Source: Laguncularia racemosa (Eukaryota > Streptophyta > Magnoliopsida > Myrtales > Combretaceae). Taken from it: a stretch of 64,000 bases of DNA. This document shows, piece after piece, positions 33,745 through 43,891 of this stretch. Made by a program: the position numbers and the translations under genes. Below the pieces are notes generated by a model that worked only from the letters and a program-made list of their open reading frames with translations, was not told where the DNA came from and ran no database searches. The stretch is taken from contig JBBMOL010000147.1 of assembly GCA_037954665.1 (NCBI GenBank), positions 682,001 to 746,000 of the forward strand. The letters run 5' to 3'. Each line of letters opens with the position of its first letter. Position 1 is the first letter of the stretch.

Positions 33745-34274
33745 TGACGCAGCGAGAAAAGCGTACAAACACAAGACCAATTCTAGGATTGGACCTTACG
33801 AATAAACAAAGAATAATCTGAGTTTATTCCTTGAAAATCTCAATTGCGCACAATCGAGGAAGCAAAGAAAACTCTTCTCTAAATGTGTATATTTTGACAA
33901 AGATTAAAAACTAACCCTAAAATGACCTAGGAAACTATTTATAGTCTTCTGGAAAACAATTAAAAAAAGGAAATATATATGTACACGTAGGAATAAATAT
34001 ATGTATGCACGTCCGTCATCTAGCTGATACACGGCCGTGTATAAGACCGTGTATGTTTCTGTGGGATCTTTCAGGCGCATTACACGGCCGTGCCTTTGAA
34101 CCGTGTATATGGCCATGTATGTTTTTGTGGATCTTCTAGACTCAACACACGGCCGTGCCTTTGAGCCATGTATACGGCCGTGTATGTTTCTGCGAAGCTT
34201 CCAGACATATTACACGATCGTGCCTTGTAAAAGACACGCTCAATCAGCCGGTGTCAGCTACGATGTCCACATCA
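33745..34274 (-). repeat. 3' LTR of the TR-GAG element
   Basis: Plus-strand TGACGCAGCGAG...ATGTCCACATCA, 530 bp. At 34029-34240 it carries an array with a period of about 53-65 bp, built on the palindrome ACACGGCCGTG and the word CCGTGTAT. It ends next to the polypurine tract. Confidence 0.88.
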
Positions 34275-35513
34275 TTCTCTCCCACCTGCAAAGAACTCGA
34301 CCCAAGTTCTCTTCTTGTGAATATGCTTTCCATGCCATTCCCTCTCTTTGAATCGTCTTGATTTATCCCATTTATCTCGTCGCTTAATCGTAAGTCGCAC
34401 TACATCATCCACTACACCCAGAGTAACACTTGTCATCGAATTTTCTATTAAATTCATTTGTGCACAATCCGGATGGATTTGAGTGTTAATGGGATAATCA
34501 CCTTCTATGTTGATAGGAAGCAATAGAACAATTGCACTTATTACCTCTAGTGCTTCCTCTGGGTTATAATATAAGTTTTTGGGCAAAGCATTGAACTCTA
34601 CATCCTTAATCTCCTTCGTTGGTGTAATGAATCTGCTCGAAGTATCTCCAGTCTTCGACTCTTCAGTAACCATCATCACCTGCTCGTCCTTCAACAAAGG
34701 CTCCTCCACAATAGCTTCCTCACCAACACAATTTTTATAGGCTTCAACTGCTTTTCCACTGCCCCCACCATCATCAATCAAAGTACTATGATCGTTAAGG
34801 GTTGAGTTTTCCTCTTGTTCAACCATCTCCTCCTTAAACACTTTTGGAATTAAGTTTACTGGCTTAGGTGTCTGTGGAATTTTCTAAGGAAGGATTTGTT
34901 TGTAATCTACGGGAAAGAACTCTCGTTCTAGCAAGCATTGCATCATAAACCAAGTCCTCACTGGATTTTTACCTTCAAGGCGTCTTACTCCCCGAAGTCG
35001 TTCCCACCAATACAATGCATCACCCCACAAACGACTCTCCACTAACTCTATCTTCATTCCCTCAGAAATCCTCATATGGTCAAAGAATCTTTCAACGTCC
35101 TCAACCCAAACCCAAAACTCATTCAGACTCCCAGTACCATCGAACTCAGATACAACATATTTAAATTGAGAAAAGATTTCATCTTTATACCTGTAATTAC
35201 ATTTGTTGTACCGTCTTATTCTACCATGGCCTCTTCTCCTAGCCAGATCTTTAAGAATCTCATCTTCATCATCCGAATCATAAGTAATAGAACTGATCCT
35301 TAGATCGCCTTTCGGTCGTCTCCAATAAACCTGCCTGCTACTATTGGTATTGGATCGATAGGTCAAAGCTTCACGATGCTGTTCCTTTCGCTGGATTTTC
35401 AGACCCATGGTCTCCTCTACCGCCTTTCGTATTGGTTGCCCATAACGTAGGACTTCTACATCCCGATCTAGGTTAAGAACGCGATCCCCGTCAACACCAT
35501 TGTTAGCCGACAT
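34272..35513 (-). CDS. TR-GAG gag-like polyprotein with one in-frame TAG
   Basis: The ATG at 35511-35513 (MSANNGVDGDRVL) is the first after the primer site. The N-terminal part has an Arg-rich stretch and an acidic cluster (YDSDDEDEIL), then a capsid-like domain (VSEFDGTGSLNEFWVWVEDV, LYWWERLRGV, LLEREFFPVDYKQIL). A TAG at 34884-34886 follows; it may be a changed Gln codon or allow readthrough. The same frame continues with an acidic second part (34841-34272) and a basic end (RRDKWDKSRRFKEREWHGKH, then AGGRE). The final TGA is the first three bases of the 3' LTR. There are 413 codons in total, and no zinc knuckle is visible. Confidence 0.75.
34275..34287 (-). promoter_or_regulatory. TR-GAG polypurine tract
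   Basis: The minus strand reads GGTGGGAGAGAA immediately before the LTR start TGATGTGG. The tract is translated as the end of the gag-like protein (GGRE). Confidence 0.8.
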
Positions 35514-35531
35514 CTCCGCAGGAAATTGCCT

Positions 35532-35546
35532 TGCTCTAATACCAAC
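35532..35546 (-). promoter_or_regulatory. TR-GAG primer binding site, tRNA-Met type
   Basis: The minus strand reads GTTGGTATTAGAGCA just inside the 5' LTR, one change from the tRNA-Met complement TGGTATCAGAGC. The same C to T change is seen in elements B, C and D. Confidence 0.8.
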
Positions 35547-36075
35547 TGACGCAGCGAGGAAAGCGTACAAACACGAGACCAATTCTAGGATTGGACCTCA
35601 CGAATAAATAAAGAATAATCTGAGTTTATTCCTTGAAAATCTCAATTGCGCACTATCGAGGAAGCAGAGAAAACTCTTCTCTAAATGTGTATATTTTGAC
35701 AAAGATTAAAAACTAACCCTAAAATGACCTAGGAAACTATTTATAGTCTTCTGGAAAACAATTAAAAAAGGAAATATATATGTACACGTGGGAATAAATA
35801 TATGTATGCACGTCCGTCATCTGGCTGATACACGGCCATGTATAAGACCATGTATGTTTCTGTGGAATCTTTCAGGCGCATTACACGGCCGTGCCTTTGA
35901 ACCATGTATACGGTCGTGTATGTTTTCGTGGATCTTCCAGACTCAACACACGATCGTGCCTTTGAACCATGTATACAGTCGTTTATGTTTCTGCAGAGCT
36001 TCCAAACACATTACACAGCCGTGCCTTGTAAAAGACACGCCCAATCAGCCAGTGTCAGCTACGATGTCCATATCA
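35547..36075 (-). repeat. 5' LTR of the TR-GAG element
   Basis: 529 bp, nearly the same as 33745-34274. Its array of ACACGGCC-type palindromes lies at about 35829-36040. Several palindrome copies differ by C/T changes between the two LTRs. A TATTTATAG box lies near 35737-35745. Confidence 0.88.
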
Positions 36076-36080
36076 CAAAT

Positions 36081-36567
36081 TGAGAATATCTAAGGGGCAA
36101 TGAGACCATTACAAGACGCGACATGAAGCACATGTAAAAAGTGAATTTCCTAGTAATGACACTGATGTTAATTCATTCTATTCCAACTCATCAACAAGAA
36201 GAAAAAGACGAATTGATTTTTTCAGTTCATTGGCAAGTTCAACGCTTTATACATGAAATGCCCAAACCCCTTCGACTCCATCCGAAGAGTTTTAGTCAAG
36301 GGGCAAAATGTAGAAGGTTGAAATTGTTAATGTGATATGTTCGGCTAAGCTTATTGATTATTTGGCTTGAGTTATTAGTCTAGGTGATAGGGCCTAATGA
36401 GTCTGGTCCATCTTTTGGGATGACTTAACAAGATTTAGCATGGTGGGCTCGAAGTAGAGATCATTGGATCGACCCATTCGCTCTCAACTTTTCCCAAGGG
36501 AGCACATGCACTTAGAGAGGCTTTTCATGAGCCTAAGCTCAAGAAGTCCATGACAAGATACATTAAT
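36081..36567. other. No gene seen
   Basis: This is flanking DNA between the TR-GAG element and element E. The short open frame at 36141-36335 has no recognisable motif. Confidence 0.4.
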
Positions 36568-37437
36568 TGATAGGAATCATATACCCACATGACCCATCAT
36601 TAGGGCAAGAGTCAAAGGGTTACAAAATTTAGCGATGAGAGTCCTCTTTGAACTAGAACCCGAAGATATTTTTTTAGTATCTTCAGTTTCATTATATAAT
36701 TGTTGTGTATTTCGGCAAGTACATTTGCGTGTTTTTACAGAACAACGGGTAAATTCACTAAGACTTAGTTTATGGGTTATTCATGGACCTATCTAAATCA
36801 AAGAAGAACCGATCCAACAATTGTTTCATGAAAGTGAAGAAGCCGGCCACTTATGATGGGTTTATTTGTAATTTTCTTTTGGTGCTAAAACCGGTCACTT
36901 GTTATTTCACTTGATATTTTTCTTTGTTAAATTTGCCCTATTTAAAGCAAGTATAAATACTTGCAAAGTAGGGTTAGAAGAGAGACTTTTGATAAATACA
37001 TTTCGGCTGCCTCTTTTACTTGAAGGGTGTGATACTTTTCACAAAAATACTCTTATCAATTCTACTTTAGGATTGTGGCGAGTGAACTTGGATTTGTTGT
37101 GAGTGATATCAACAAATTGCAAGTTGATCCTAATTCCAACTATTGCGTAATATTTGGTAAGGAATTAGTTACTTTATGTTGTTGTTGATTCACGCAAATT
37201 AGGGTTTAATTTTTAAGCTTGGATTCACGCCATTTGATTTAGAAATTGGAATCAATTGTGTTTGTTTCTTTGATTGGTATTGGAATTCCAATTAAGTACC
37301 TTATAATTTCATATTCAATCAAATTGGTTCGTGCTATTAGGGCTCATGTGGAAGTGAAATCACGCCATTTTATGAATTGTGTTTAGTTGATTATCTAATT
37401 GGCTTTGTGTAATTGTAATTAGATACTGGGCACATCA
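36568..37437 (+). repeat. 5' LTR of element E
   Basis: 870 bp, TGATAGGAATCAT...GGCACATCA. The first 150 bases are a decayed copy of the pol C-terminal coding motif. The TATA box (TATAAATA) sits in an 18-bp near-palindrome GCAAGTATAAATACTTGC at 36947-36964. The open frame at 36899-37102 is transcribed LTR, repeated at 39413-39604, and is not a gene. Confidence 0.88.
36947..36964 (+). promoter_or_regulatory. TATA box inside a palindrome, element E 5' LTR
   Basis: GCAAGTATAAATACTTGC: 8-bp arms around AA, containing TATAAATA. The same 18 bases occur at 39449-39466 and, in minus orientation, at 53941-53958 and 57915-57932 (element D LTRs). Confidence 0.7.
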
Positions 37438-37440
37438 TCA

Positions 37441-37455
37441 TTTGGTATCAGAGCA
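37441..37455 (+). promoter_or_regulatory. Element E primer binding site, tRNA-Met type
   Basis: TTTGGTATCAGAGCA, three bases after the 5' LTR, exactly matching the tRNA-Met complement. Confidence 0.88.
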
Positions 37456-38097
37456 AGGGTTTTTGAGAACGGATTGCGTGATTTCAATTGGGAATTAGGG
37501 TTCTTGAATTTCCATTTCTTAATTGAAGATTATTTGAATTGGAATTGAAATAAATTAAGTGATTGTATTGTAATTTACCTTCATTGTTGCGGAATTGGAA
37601 GTAGAAATTTCAGACTTGAACTTTCTATTCTTCACCTTGCCATAAGTTGCTTGTTTGAGGAGGAAGGTAATAGCATTGCTTGAGGAATTTCAGAAGTAAA
37701 CTTACCTTCATTTCCAGATTTTGCTTTCAATTGTGTGGAGGATTTGGAAACAATTTGAAATTTAAAAGCAATCATTAAGTTGAAGGAGTTATTGTATATT
37801 GTTAACCATAATACACTTTGACTATTTTGAATTCTTTACTTACCACTTGGAGAAGTGTCATTAATTGTTTCCATTGTTACTTGCTGCCATGATTAGAAGT
37901 GTGTGTTGAAGTGTATGTTGCACCGTGGGTGAAGTGAGTGTGTGTGGATGAAGTGTGTTGCACCGTGGTGTTAAGTGAGTGTGTGTTGAAGTGCAAAGTG
38001 AGTGTTGTTGAAGTAATTATTGTGTATTGCATTTGACGTGAAGTATATTGCACTTGCCTTGAATTGTCTTTGTATTTCAACAAATCAATTCATCAAC
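37456..38097 (+). other. Element E leader with GTGTGTTGAAGTG repeats
   Basis: Untranslated leader of about 640 bases. At 37900-38010 it holds irregular copies of GTGTGTTGAAGTG and TTGCACCGTGG. No open frame is supported. Confidence 0.6.
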
Positions 38098-38099
38098 CA

Positions 38100-38617
38100 T
38101 GTCGAATGTTATTATAAATGGGGGACTTGGCAATGAGGCCAATAATCAGGAGGGAGGTGATTTGTATTTATCTATTAATGTACTATGCCGAACTTTGACT
38201 TCGTTTCCTACCATTAATGATGAGCAGAGAGAAAACTTGTTTCACACCTCTTGTAGAGTATAAGGTAAGCTATGAGCTATTATTATTGATAGCGGTAGTT
38301 GTACTAATGTAGTGGTTGTATCGTTAATATCGAAATTGAAACTTATAACTACCCCCACATCCAAAACCCTATAAATTGCATTGGCTGAGTGAGTAGGGTA
38401 GATTGCATGATAACTAAAGGGCTAGGGTACCTTTCAGCATAGGGGATAAATATCATGATGAGATTGTATGTGATATCCTTCCCATGTGTGCATCCCATAT
38501 ATTGCTTCGCAGGCCTTAGTTGTATGATAGGAGCGTTTTGTATAATGGCTTCAGAAATACTTATGTGTTCCAGAAAGAGGGTAAATGTATCGTGTTGAAC
38601 CTAATGTCACCTTCAAA
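38100..38617 (+). pseudogene. Element E gag start fused to decayed protease
   Basis: The ATG at 38100 starts MSNVIINGGLGNEANNQEGG, matching the element D gag N-terminus (MSNDSVNGRMGEEANSQVGG). It then jumps to the post-knuckle region seen in D (LSINVLCRTL; D has LPFNVLRR). The capsid domain and zinc knuckle are thus deleted cleanly near 38158. A TAA follows, then the protease motif IIIDSGSCTNVVVV at about 38281 with many stops downstream. Confidence 0.75.
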
Positions 38618-38773
38618 GGTCCAAGAGGTTCAGAGGCAGATAAGAAAACCTTCAGAGGTCTAAGAGATTCAAAGGCAAATAAGTAAACCTTCAGAGGTCC
38701 AAGAGGTTCAAAGGCAAATAATTAAACCTTTAGAGGTCCAAGAGGTTCAGAAGCAAATAAGTAAAACTAGGAA
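38618..38773 (+). repeat. 39-bp coding tandem repeat, four copies
   Basis: Copies start at 38618, 38657, 38696 and 38735, each GGTCCAAGAGGTTCA... or close to it. Each encodes a 13-residue unit, EVQEVQRQISKPS, one of them with a stop. Element D has a single related copy (SEVQGFQKQIRNPS) in the same protease-RT linker, so this is an expansion. Confidence 0.88.
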
Positions 38774-38843
38774 GAAGAAGACCTTATTAATGGGATAGTA
38801 TGAGTTAGAGGAGGCCATAGTAGATGAGAGACCAGTATATTTA

Positions 38844-39218
38844 TTGCAGATGAGGTATACCCTAGAGATGGAGGGGCATGAGCAACTACCTGCTATGATA
38901 TCTCAAGTACTGGATGACTATAGTGACCTTTTAACAGATATATTGTCAAGAGGATACGGTGTATCTGCTACATTTAATGTTATAGACCTGTCACCCTATT
39001 TACCCGATGATGTTCATGAAGACCTATCAAATTTGAGGGCAAATCTTCCACAAGTCCGAGGAGATGATAAGAATCATATACCCATAGGACCCATCACCAG
39101 GGCAAGAGCTAAAGGGTTACAAAATTTGGTGATGAGGGCCCTCATTGAACAATTAGACCCCGAAGATATTTTTTTAGTATCTTCAGTTTCATTGTATAAT
39201 TGTTATGTATTTCAGTAG
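38844..39218 (+). pseudogene. Element E pre-RT segment fused to pol C-terminus
   Basis: An open frame (first ATG at 38850) joins the pre-RT box (LPAMISQVLDDYSDLL) to the pol C-terminal tail (VSATFNVIDLSPYLPDDV, then PIGPITRARAKGLQN). RT, RNase H and integrase are missing between them. The frame crosses the LTR boundary at 39065 and ends within the LTR. It is a deletion fusion without a known function. Confidence 0.8.
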
Positions 39219-39940
39219 ATACATTTGTGGGTTTTTACAAGATAATGGGTAAATTCACTAAAACTCAGTTTGTGGGTTATTCATGGACTTACCTAAATCA
39301 AAGAAGAACCAATCTAACAATTGTTCCATGGAAGTGAAGAAGCCGACCACTTATGATGGGTTTATTTGTAATTTTCTTTTGGTGCTAAAACCGGTCACTT
39401 ATTGTTTTTCACTTGTTATTTTTCTTTGTTAAATTTGCCCTATTTAGAGCAAGTATAAATACTTGCAAAGTAGGGTTAGAAGAAAGACTTTTAATAAACA
39501 CATTTCGGTTGCCTCTTTTACGTGAAGGGTGTGATACTTTTCACAAAAATACTCTTATCAATTCTACTCTAGGATTGTGGCGAGTGAACTTGGATTTGTT
39601 ATAAGTGATATCAACAAATTACAAGTTGATCCTAATTTCAACTAGTGCGTAATATCTGGTAAAGAATTAGTTACTTTATGTTGTTCTTGATTCATGCAAA
39701 TTAGGGGTTCAATTTTTAAGCTTTGATTCACGCCATTTGATTTGGAAATTGGAATCAATTGTGTTTGTTTCTTTGATTGGTATTGGAATTCCAATTGAGT
39801 ACCTTATAATTTCATATTCAATCACATTCGTTCATGCTATTAGGGCTCATGTGGAAGTGGAATCATGCCATTTTATGAATTGTGTTTAGTTGATTATCCA
39901 ATTGGCTTTGTGTAATTGTAATTGGATACTAGGTACATCA
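39065..39940 (+). repeat. 3' LTR of element E
   Basis: 876 bp, TGATAAGAATCAT...GGTACATCA, followed by TTAAT. It is preceded by the purine-rich CCGAGGAGA. It keeps the pol C-terminal motif better than the 5' LTR does. Confidence 0.88.
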
Positions 39941-39945
39941 TTAAT

Positions 39946-42900
39946 AAGAGAACTTATCTTAGCTATTGATTGTCCATGTGATTCAATGGACATTACTAGT
40001 AGTAAGACTCTATAAATACCCATGAGCTCCTCCTCATTTGACAGAATTTAAAGATTAAAGAAACACTACGGTGCTATCAGACTACTATCTTGAATGATCA
40101 AATAAGGCTCAAAACGAAGAACACACTATCTCTCATTAAGAATAGTAGGGTTATGCTCTATAGCTCCTCCACCTGTCACACGTGTGTTTGAGCTTCTTAA
40201 GACCGCCTACTCCTTCTCCCTTACCCATTTCTCTAAGTCATCTCTACATGCCATTACTACGCCACTCCTCTAAAGCCATGTGAAGCGCGAAACTCATGTT
40301 GCACGCACGTGACCACTGCAATTAGATCCCCACATCTACAGTAAGTAATCAAGATTTTGTAGTTGAGAGGTAATATTAGAAGTTTAATTGAGGTTGATTC
40401 TAAGCTTAATTTAATGTTTAATCAAGAAAATTGAGCAAGGAAACAATGAACAAGTGGAGGCTAGGAAGATCCAAAGGTGGTCGTGACATACACATAGGTA
40501 AATTGCAATTTCAAGTTATAGAAATTAAATATGATGGATAGATTCTTTTGATCTATGGTTTAATGTATTAATTTAGGCCTTTAATCACTATTTTTGCAAG
40601 GTGGAAGCTTTAATTGGGTGTTGGAGTACATTGAAGGAAGATAATGGTATTTAGGATTAAGATATGTTGTTGAGCATCAACTAATCTATGAGTTTTGTAA
40701 AGTAACTATTAGATAATTTTGGGTTTATGAAGGTGATTTTGGAGTAGGGAGGTTAATCTTGAAGTTCAAGTGTTACTAGAAGATTACAAGAGCTAAGGAG
40801 CAAGGTAAGTACTCAATTATTTGTTTGATTTCAAGTTTGAACTGTAATTAATGAATAATTGAAGTAGAGTTAGGTATGAATGTATATATGTATGCATGGA
40901 TATATGGGCGTATATAAGAATTATTTGATTGGATGAATTATTATGTTTTAGTATTAATTGGATGATTGATTGAGATTGTAATGGAAGTAGATGAATATTT
41001 ATAGTTTTAAGTAAATAATTATGGAGGATCAATGCTGACTTAGGTTTTGATTGTAGGAGTGTGTTTTTTATTAATTTTGGTAAATTGATGATAAGAAATG
41101 TATAATTGATGCTTTGATAAGAAGTATAGTTAATCGAAATGTGTTATTGGAAAAGAACTGATGAATTGGATGTAATTTGTGTATTAGCTGAATTGAACAA
41201 TGTTAAATGGGCATTTGGAATATTAAAAATAATGTATTGATGATTTGGAATAAGTGTTAATAGGTGGGATTTGATTTAGAAATGATAATATGAAGTAAGG
41301 AATTGAAATAATAATGATTGGTAAAGAAATGAGTAAGAATGGATGAGTTAAAGTTTTAATTCACTTTTGGAAATAACCTAGTAATACGAGCTAATAATCT
41401 AATGTTAAAATGAAGTTTAAGTATTGGTTTGAATAGGGGATGAGATTTAGAAAATTTTGACTTTGGTTTAAAGTGATTTAGAATTAAAATGAGTAAGATA
41501 TGGTATTTTAAAGTTTCAATTAGTAATTGAAAATTGGCAATACTTTAAGGATTTTTAATTTGCATAAAATCTAGAAAATTTTGAAGAAAATGACAAAGAG
41601 ATGAATTAGGAATCAATTGAATTTTTTTTACATGACTTAGAGTTGAAATGAGTGAGATATGCTCGATTTAGTAGAATATGTGCAAGGAAACTGAAATCTA
41701 GAAATTTTGTTAATTAATGCTAAATTGTAGTTGATTTAAAGGAGTTTGAATGATGTAAAATGAGAATGATAAATCTGAAATTTTCATAATTGAATGTTCA
41801 CCTTCTTGTATGTTTAATGCATTATGATGATTAATTTATTAATAGAAGTTGTTTAAGTAAGTTAACTCACTACTTGAGTCACTAAGTTATATTTGAATGT
41901 CATTGAATGTGTTATGTTCTTCATGATATTTGAACTATTCTTCGTGAAATTCAAACTTGATTCATTTTCTTCAACTCAAATGATCAAAAACGTGTTTCCA
42001 AATGAAATTTGAGCTAATCATTTTTCTATATAAAGATTACTCAAAGATTTGAATTTCCACAAATGGTTTTATCAAAATCAAAAACATTTTCACATAATAA
42101 TTGATTGAAGTTTTGGATCAAGATTGTTTCAAGAATGTGTTTAATCTTCATGAGCATGATAACTAATTCCAAAATGTGTTTATATGCCTAATTAGTAAAT
42201 GGACTTAAATTGTGATATTTGGACTCAAAAACTAAATTACACTTAATAAACAAGTTGGGTCTTTTTAATAAATAATTTAAGTAGGAAAAACAATAAAAGG
42301 ATTTGGTTACCCTTTAAGAGGACCGAACCAAACCAAATCCGGTTCACTTGAACCAAACTAGTTTCTTCTCAAACAATTTATCTAAATTGGTCCAAACCTA
42401 GAAATTAAGGAAAATAGCATTAATTAATAAACTAAAATTAAAATAAAATAGAATAGGGCTAAACCCCTAAAAGATGAACTTAATCCAATTATCCCTAATC
42501 AGTTCACAACTTTTGAACTAGTTCAATTAATAAGTCGAGTCACTAATTAATTAAAGGAAATGTAGGATTAATAATAAGACTAAAATAGTAGGCCTATCTA
42601 GAATTCCTATATAAGCTTATTAGCTTAAATGGGTTTACACTTAGTTACGTACTAAGTCGATACCTATGGGCTTAATTGGTAATTAAATATAATTGAACCA
42701 ATAATTATGTTAATCAAATTAATTAAACACTAGTACTAATCAATAATTATATTTTAATTGCTTATTATCTTCTAATTAAGTTAGAGAATCAACTAATCTA
42801 AGATCATCTTGCGGCTCTACCTTTCCATGTACAGGATAGTTACGTGTTGCATGTTAGATCAAGGAAATCTAAAATGAATTAATACTTAAATTTAACCTAA

Positions 42901-43891
42901 GTATCTGTAATTCTGCTTGTGCATGGTTACCTGATTTAGGAGGTGACAAAATTAATGTAGGCACAAAGGTGATGCGGCAAGTAGTCAAAAGGGTCAATAT
43001 TCACGCAAAGCAGTCATGAAAGTAGAAAGAAGTCAACCAAACATCGTATAAGGTATGAGTCTCATACAGGATGATTGGAATGGACTGTGACCATTGCAGC
43101 AAGTCAAGCATTTGGAGTAAATGCCCTAGCGAGACTACTTATTTTTCAGTTGACAGTTTAGTATTGGATATGGTTTCGATCATGGTAGTTAGATATACCA
43201 CACCTATTGAGTAAGGTTAAACCCCTTTTGTTCCCAAGAGTGTTTAGAGTCATGAGTACTCTCATGCTACTTGTTTCGCTTTAGTTTAAATAACTTAATG
43301 AATCTGTGATATTACATTAGAAATAGGTATGCACAACATGCGAGAATGTATTTGGTTATCTCGTGTTGAGTACTTGTTACTCATTCCGTTTTTACTATTT
43401 TTCAGGTGAGGATGACCTATATATGTTGATGATTTATGTTATTATTATCTTAACTATGGTTCTTATGATTAGTTATAAGTCGATGATAGCGATGAGTAGT
43501 TCCATCTTACTTCTAGCTATCTATGTTTTCTTGTTTTATGTTTCTATGAGATGGAAGGAAAGCTTAGAATCTTTCAATTAGGTTAGTTGAGATCTTTTTA
43601 AACTTTGTTTGTTAAATTTTGAGATTTAGACTCTATGTTGGATTGTAGATTTTGTTGCTAGGCTATATAGCCTTAGTAGATTTTGTTGCTGGTTTTAGTA
43701 CCTTCTAGTATTCTATTTCACTGCCACAACTCTTATTGAATCAAATATTTTCTAAAGTTAATATTCATGATTTCACAATCTAAAATTTAGAATAGAAAAC
43801 TACATAGTTAATAGTTGTAAGCTTTAATGTATTTCTACTTAAATAAGATATGTGATAGACTATTTACACTTAAATGGATAAGGGTGTGGCA
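39946..43891 (+). repeat. Possible Tekay/Del-type solo LTR or LTR remnant
   Basis: No gene is visible in nearly 4 kb. Features seen in long chromovirus LTRs are present: CTATAAATACCC at about 40009-40020, a splice-donor-like GGAGCAAGGTAAGTACT at about 40797-40811, TTGTTACTCATTCCG...TTTTTCAGGTGAGGATGA at about 43375-43413, and an end AAGGGTGTGGCA at 43891. I could not find a matching start or a target duplication, so limits are uncertain. The open frame 43363-43581 lies in this LTR-like sequence. Confidence 0.35.

Larger units (their letters stand above)
33745..36075 (-). mobile_element. Gag-only LTR retrotransposon (TR-GAG type)
   Basis: LTRs of about 530 bp (33745-34274 and 35547-36075) flank an internal region of only 1272 bp. 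The target duplication CAAAT is perfect (33740-33744 and 36076-36080). The minus strand has a tRNA-Met-type primer site, a gag-like reading frame running the whole interior with a single TAG, and a polypurine tract. No protease, RT or integrase is present and no decayed trace is visible. The LTRs look about mid-90s percent identical by eye, so it is among the younger insertions here. TR-GAG elements are a described class of plant non-autonomous retrotransposon; I do not know this family. Confidence 0.88.
36568..39940 (+). mobile_element. Element E: internally deleted Ty3/gypsy derivative
   Basis: LTRs at 36568-37437 and 39065-39940 are flanked by a perfect target duplication TTAAT (36563-36567 and 39941-39945). 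The interior is 1627 bp: tRNA-Met primer site, long leader, the first 20 or so residues of gag, a decayed protease, a 39-bp tandem repeat and the pol C-terminus. Capsid, zinc knuckle, RT, RNase H and integrase are deleted. The LTR terminus ...CACATCA and TATA region resemble element D, so the two are relatives. Confidence 0.9.

Noticed and set aside
36899..37102. Open frame in the element E LTR, repeated at 39413-39604
   Set aside because: It lies in transcribed LTR sequence downstream of the TATA box; repetition reflects the LTR pair, not gene duplication.
43363..43581. 72-codon hydrophobic frame
   Set aside because: It lies in LTR-like sequence; hydrophobicity comes from TA-rich codons. 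It could not be supported as a membrane protein gene.
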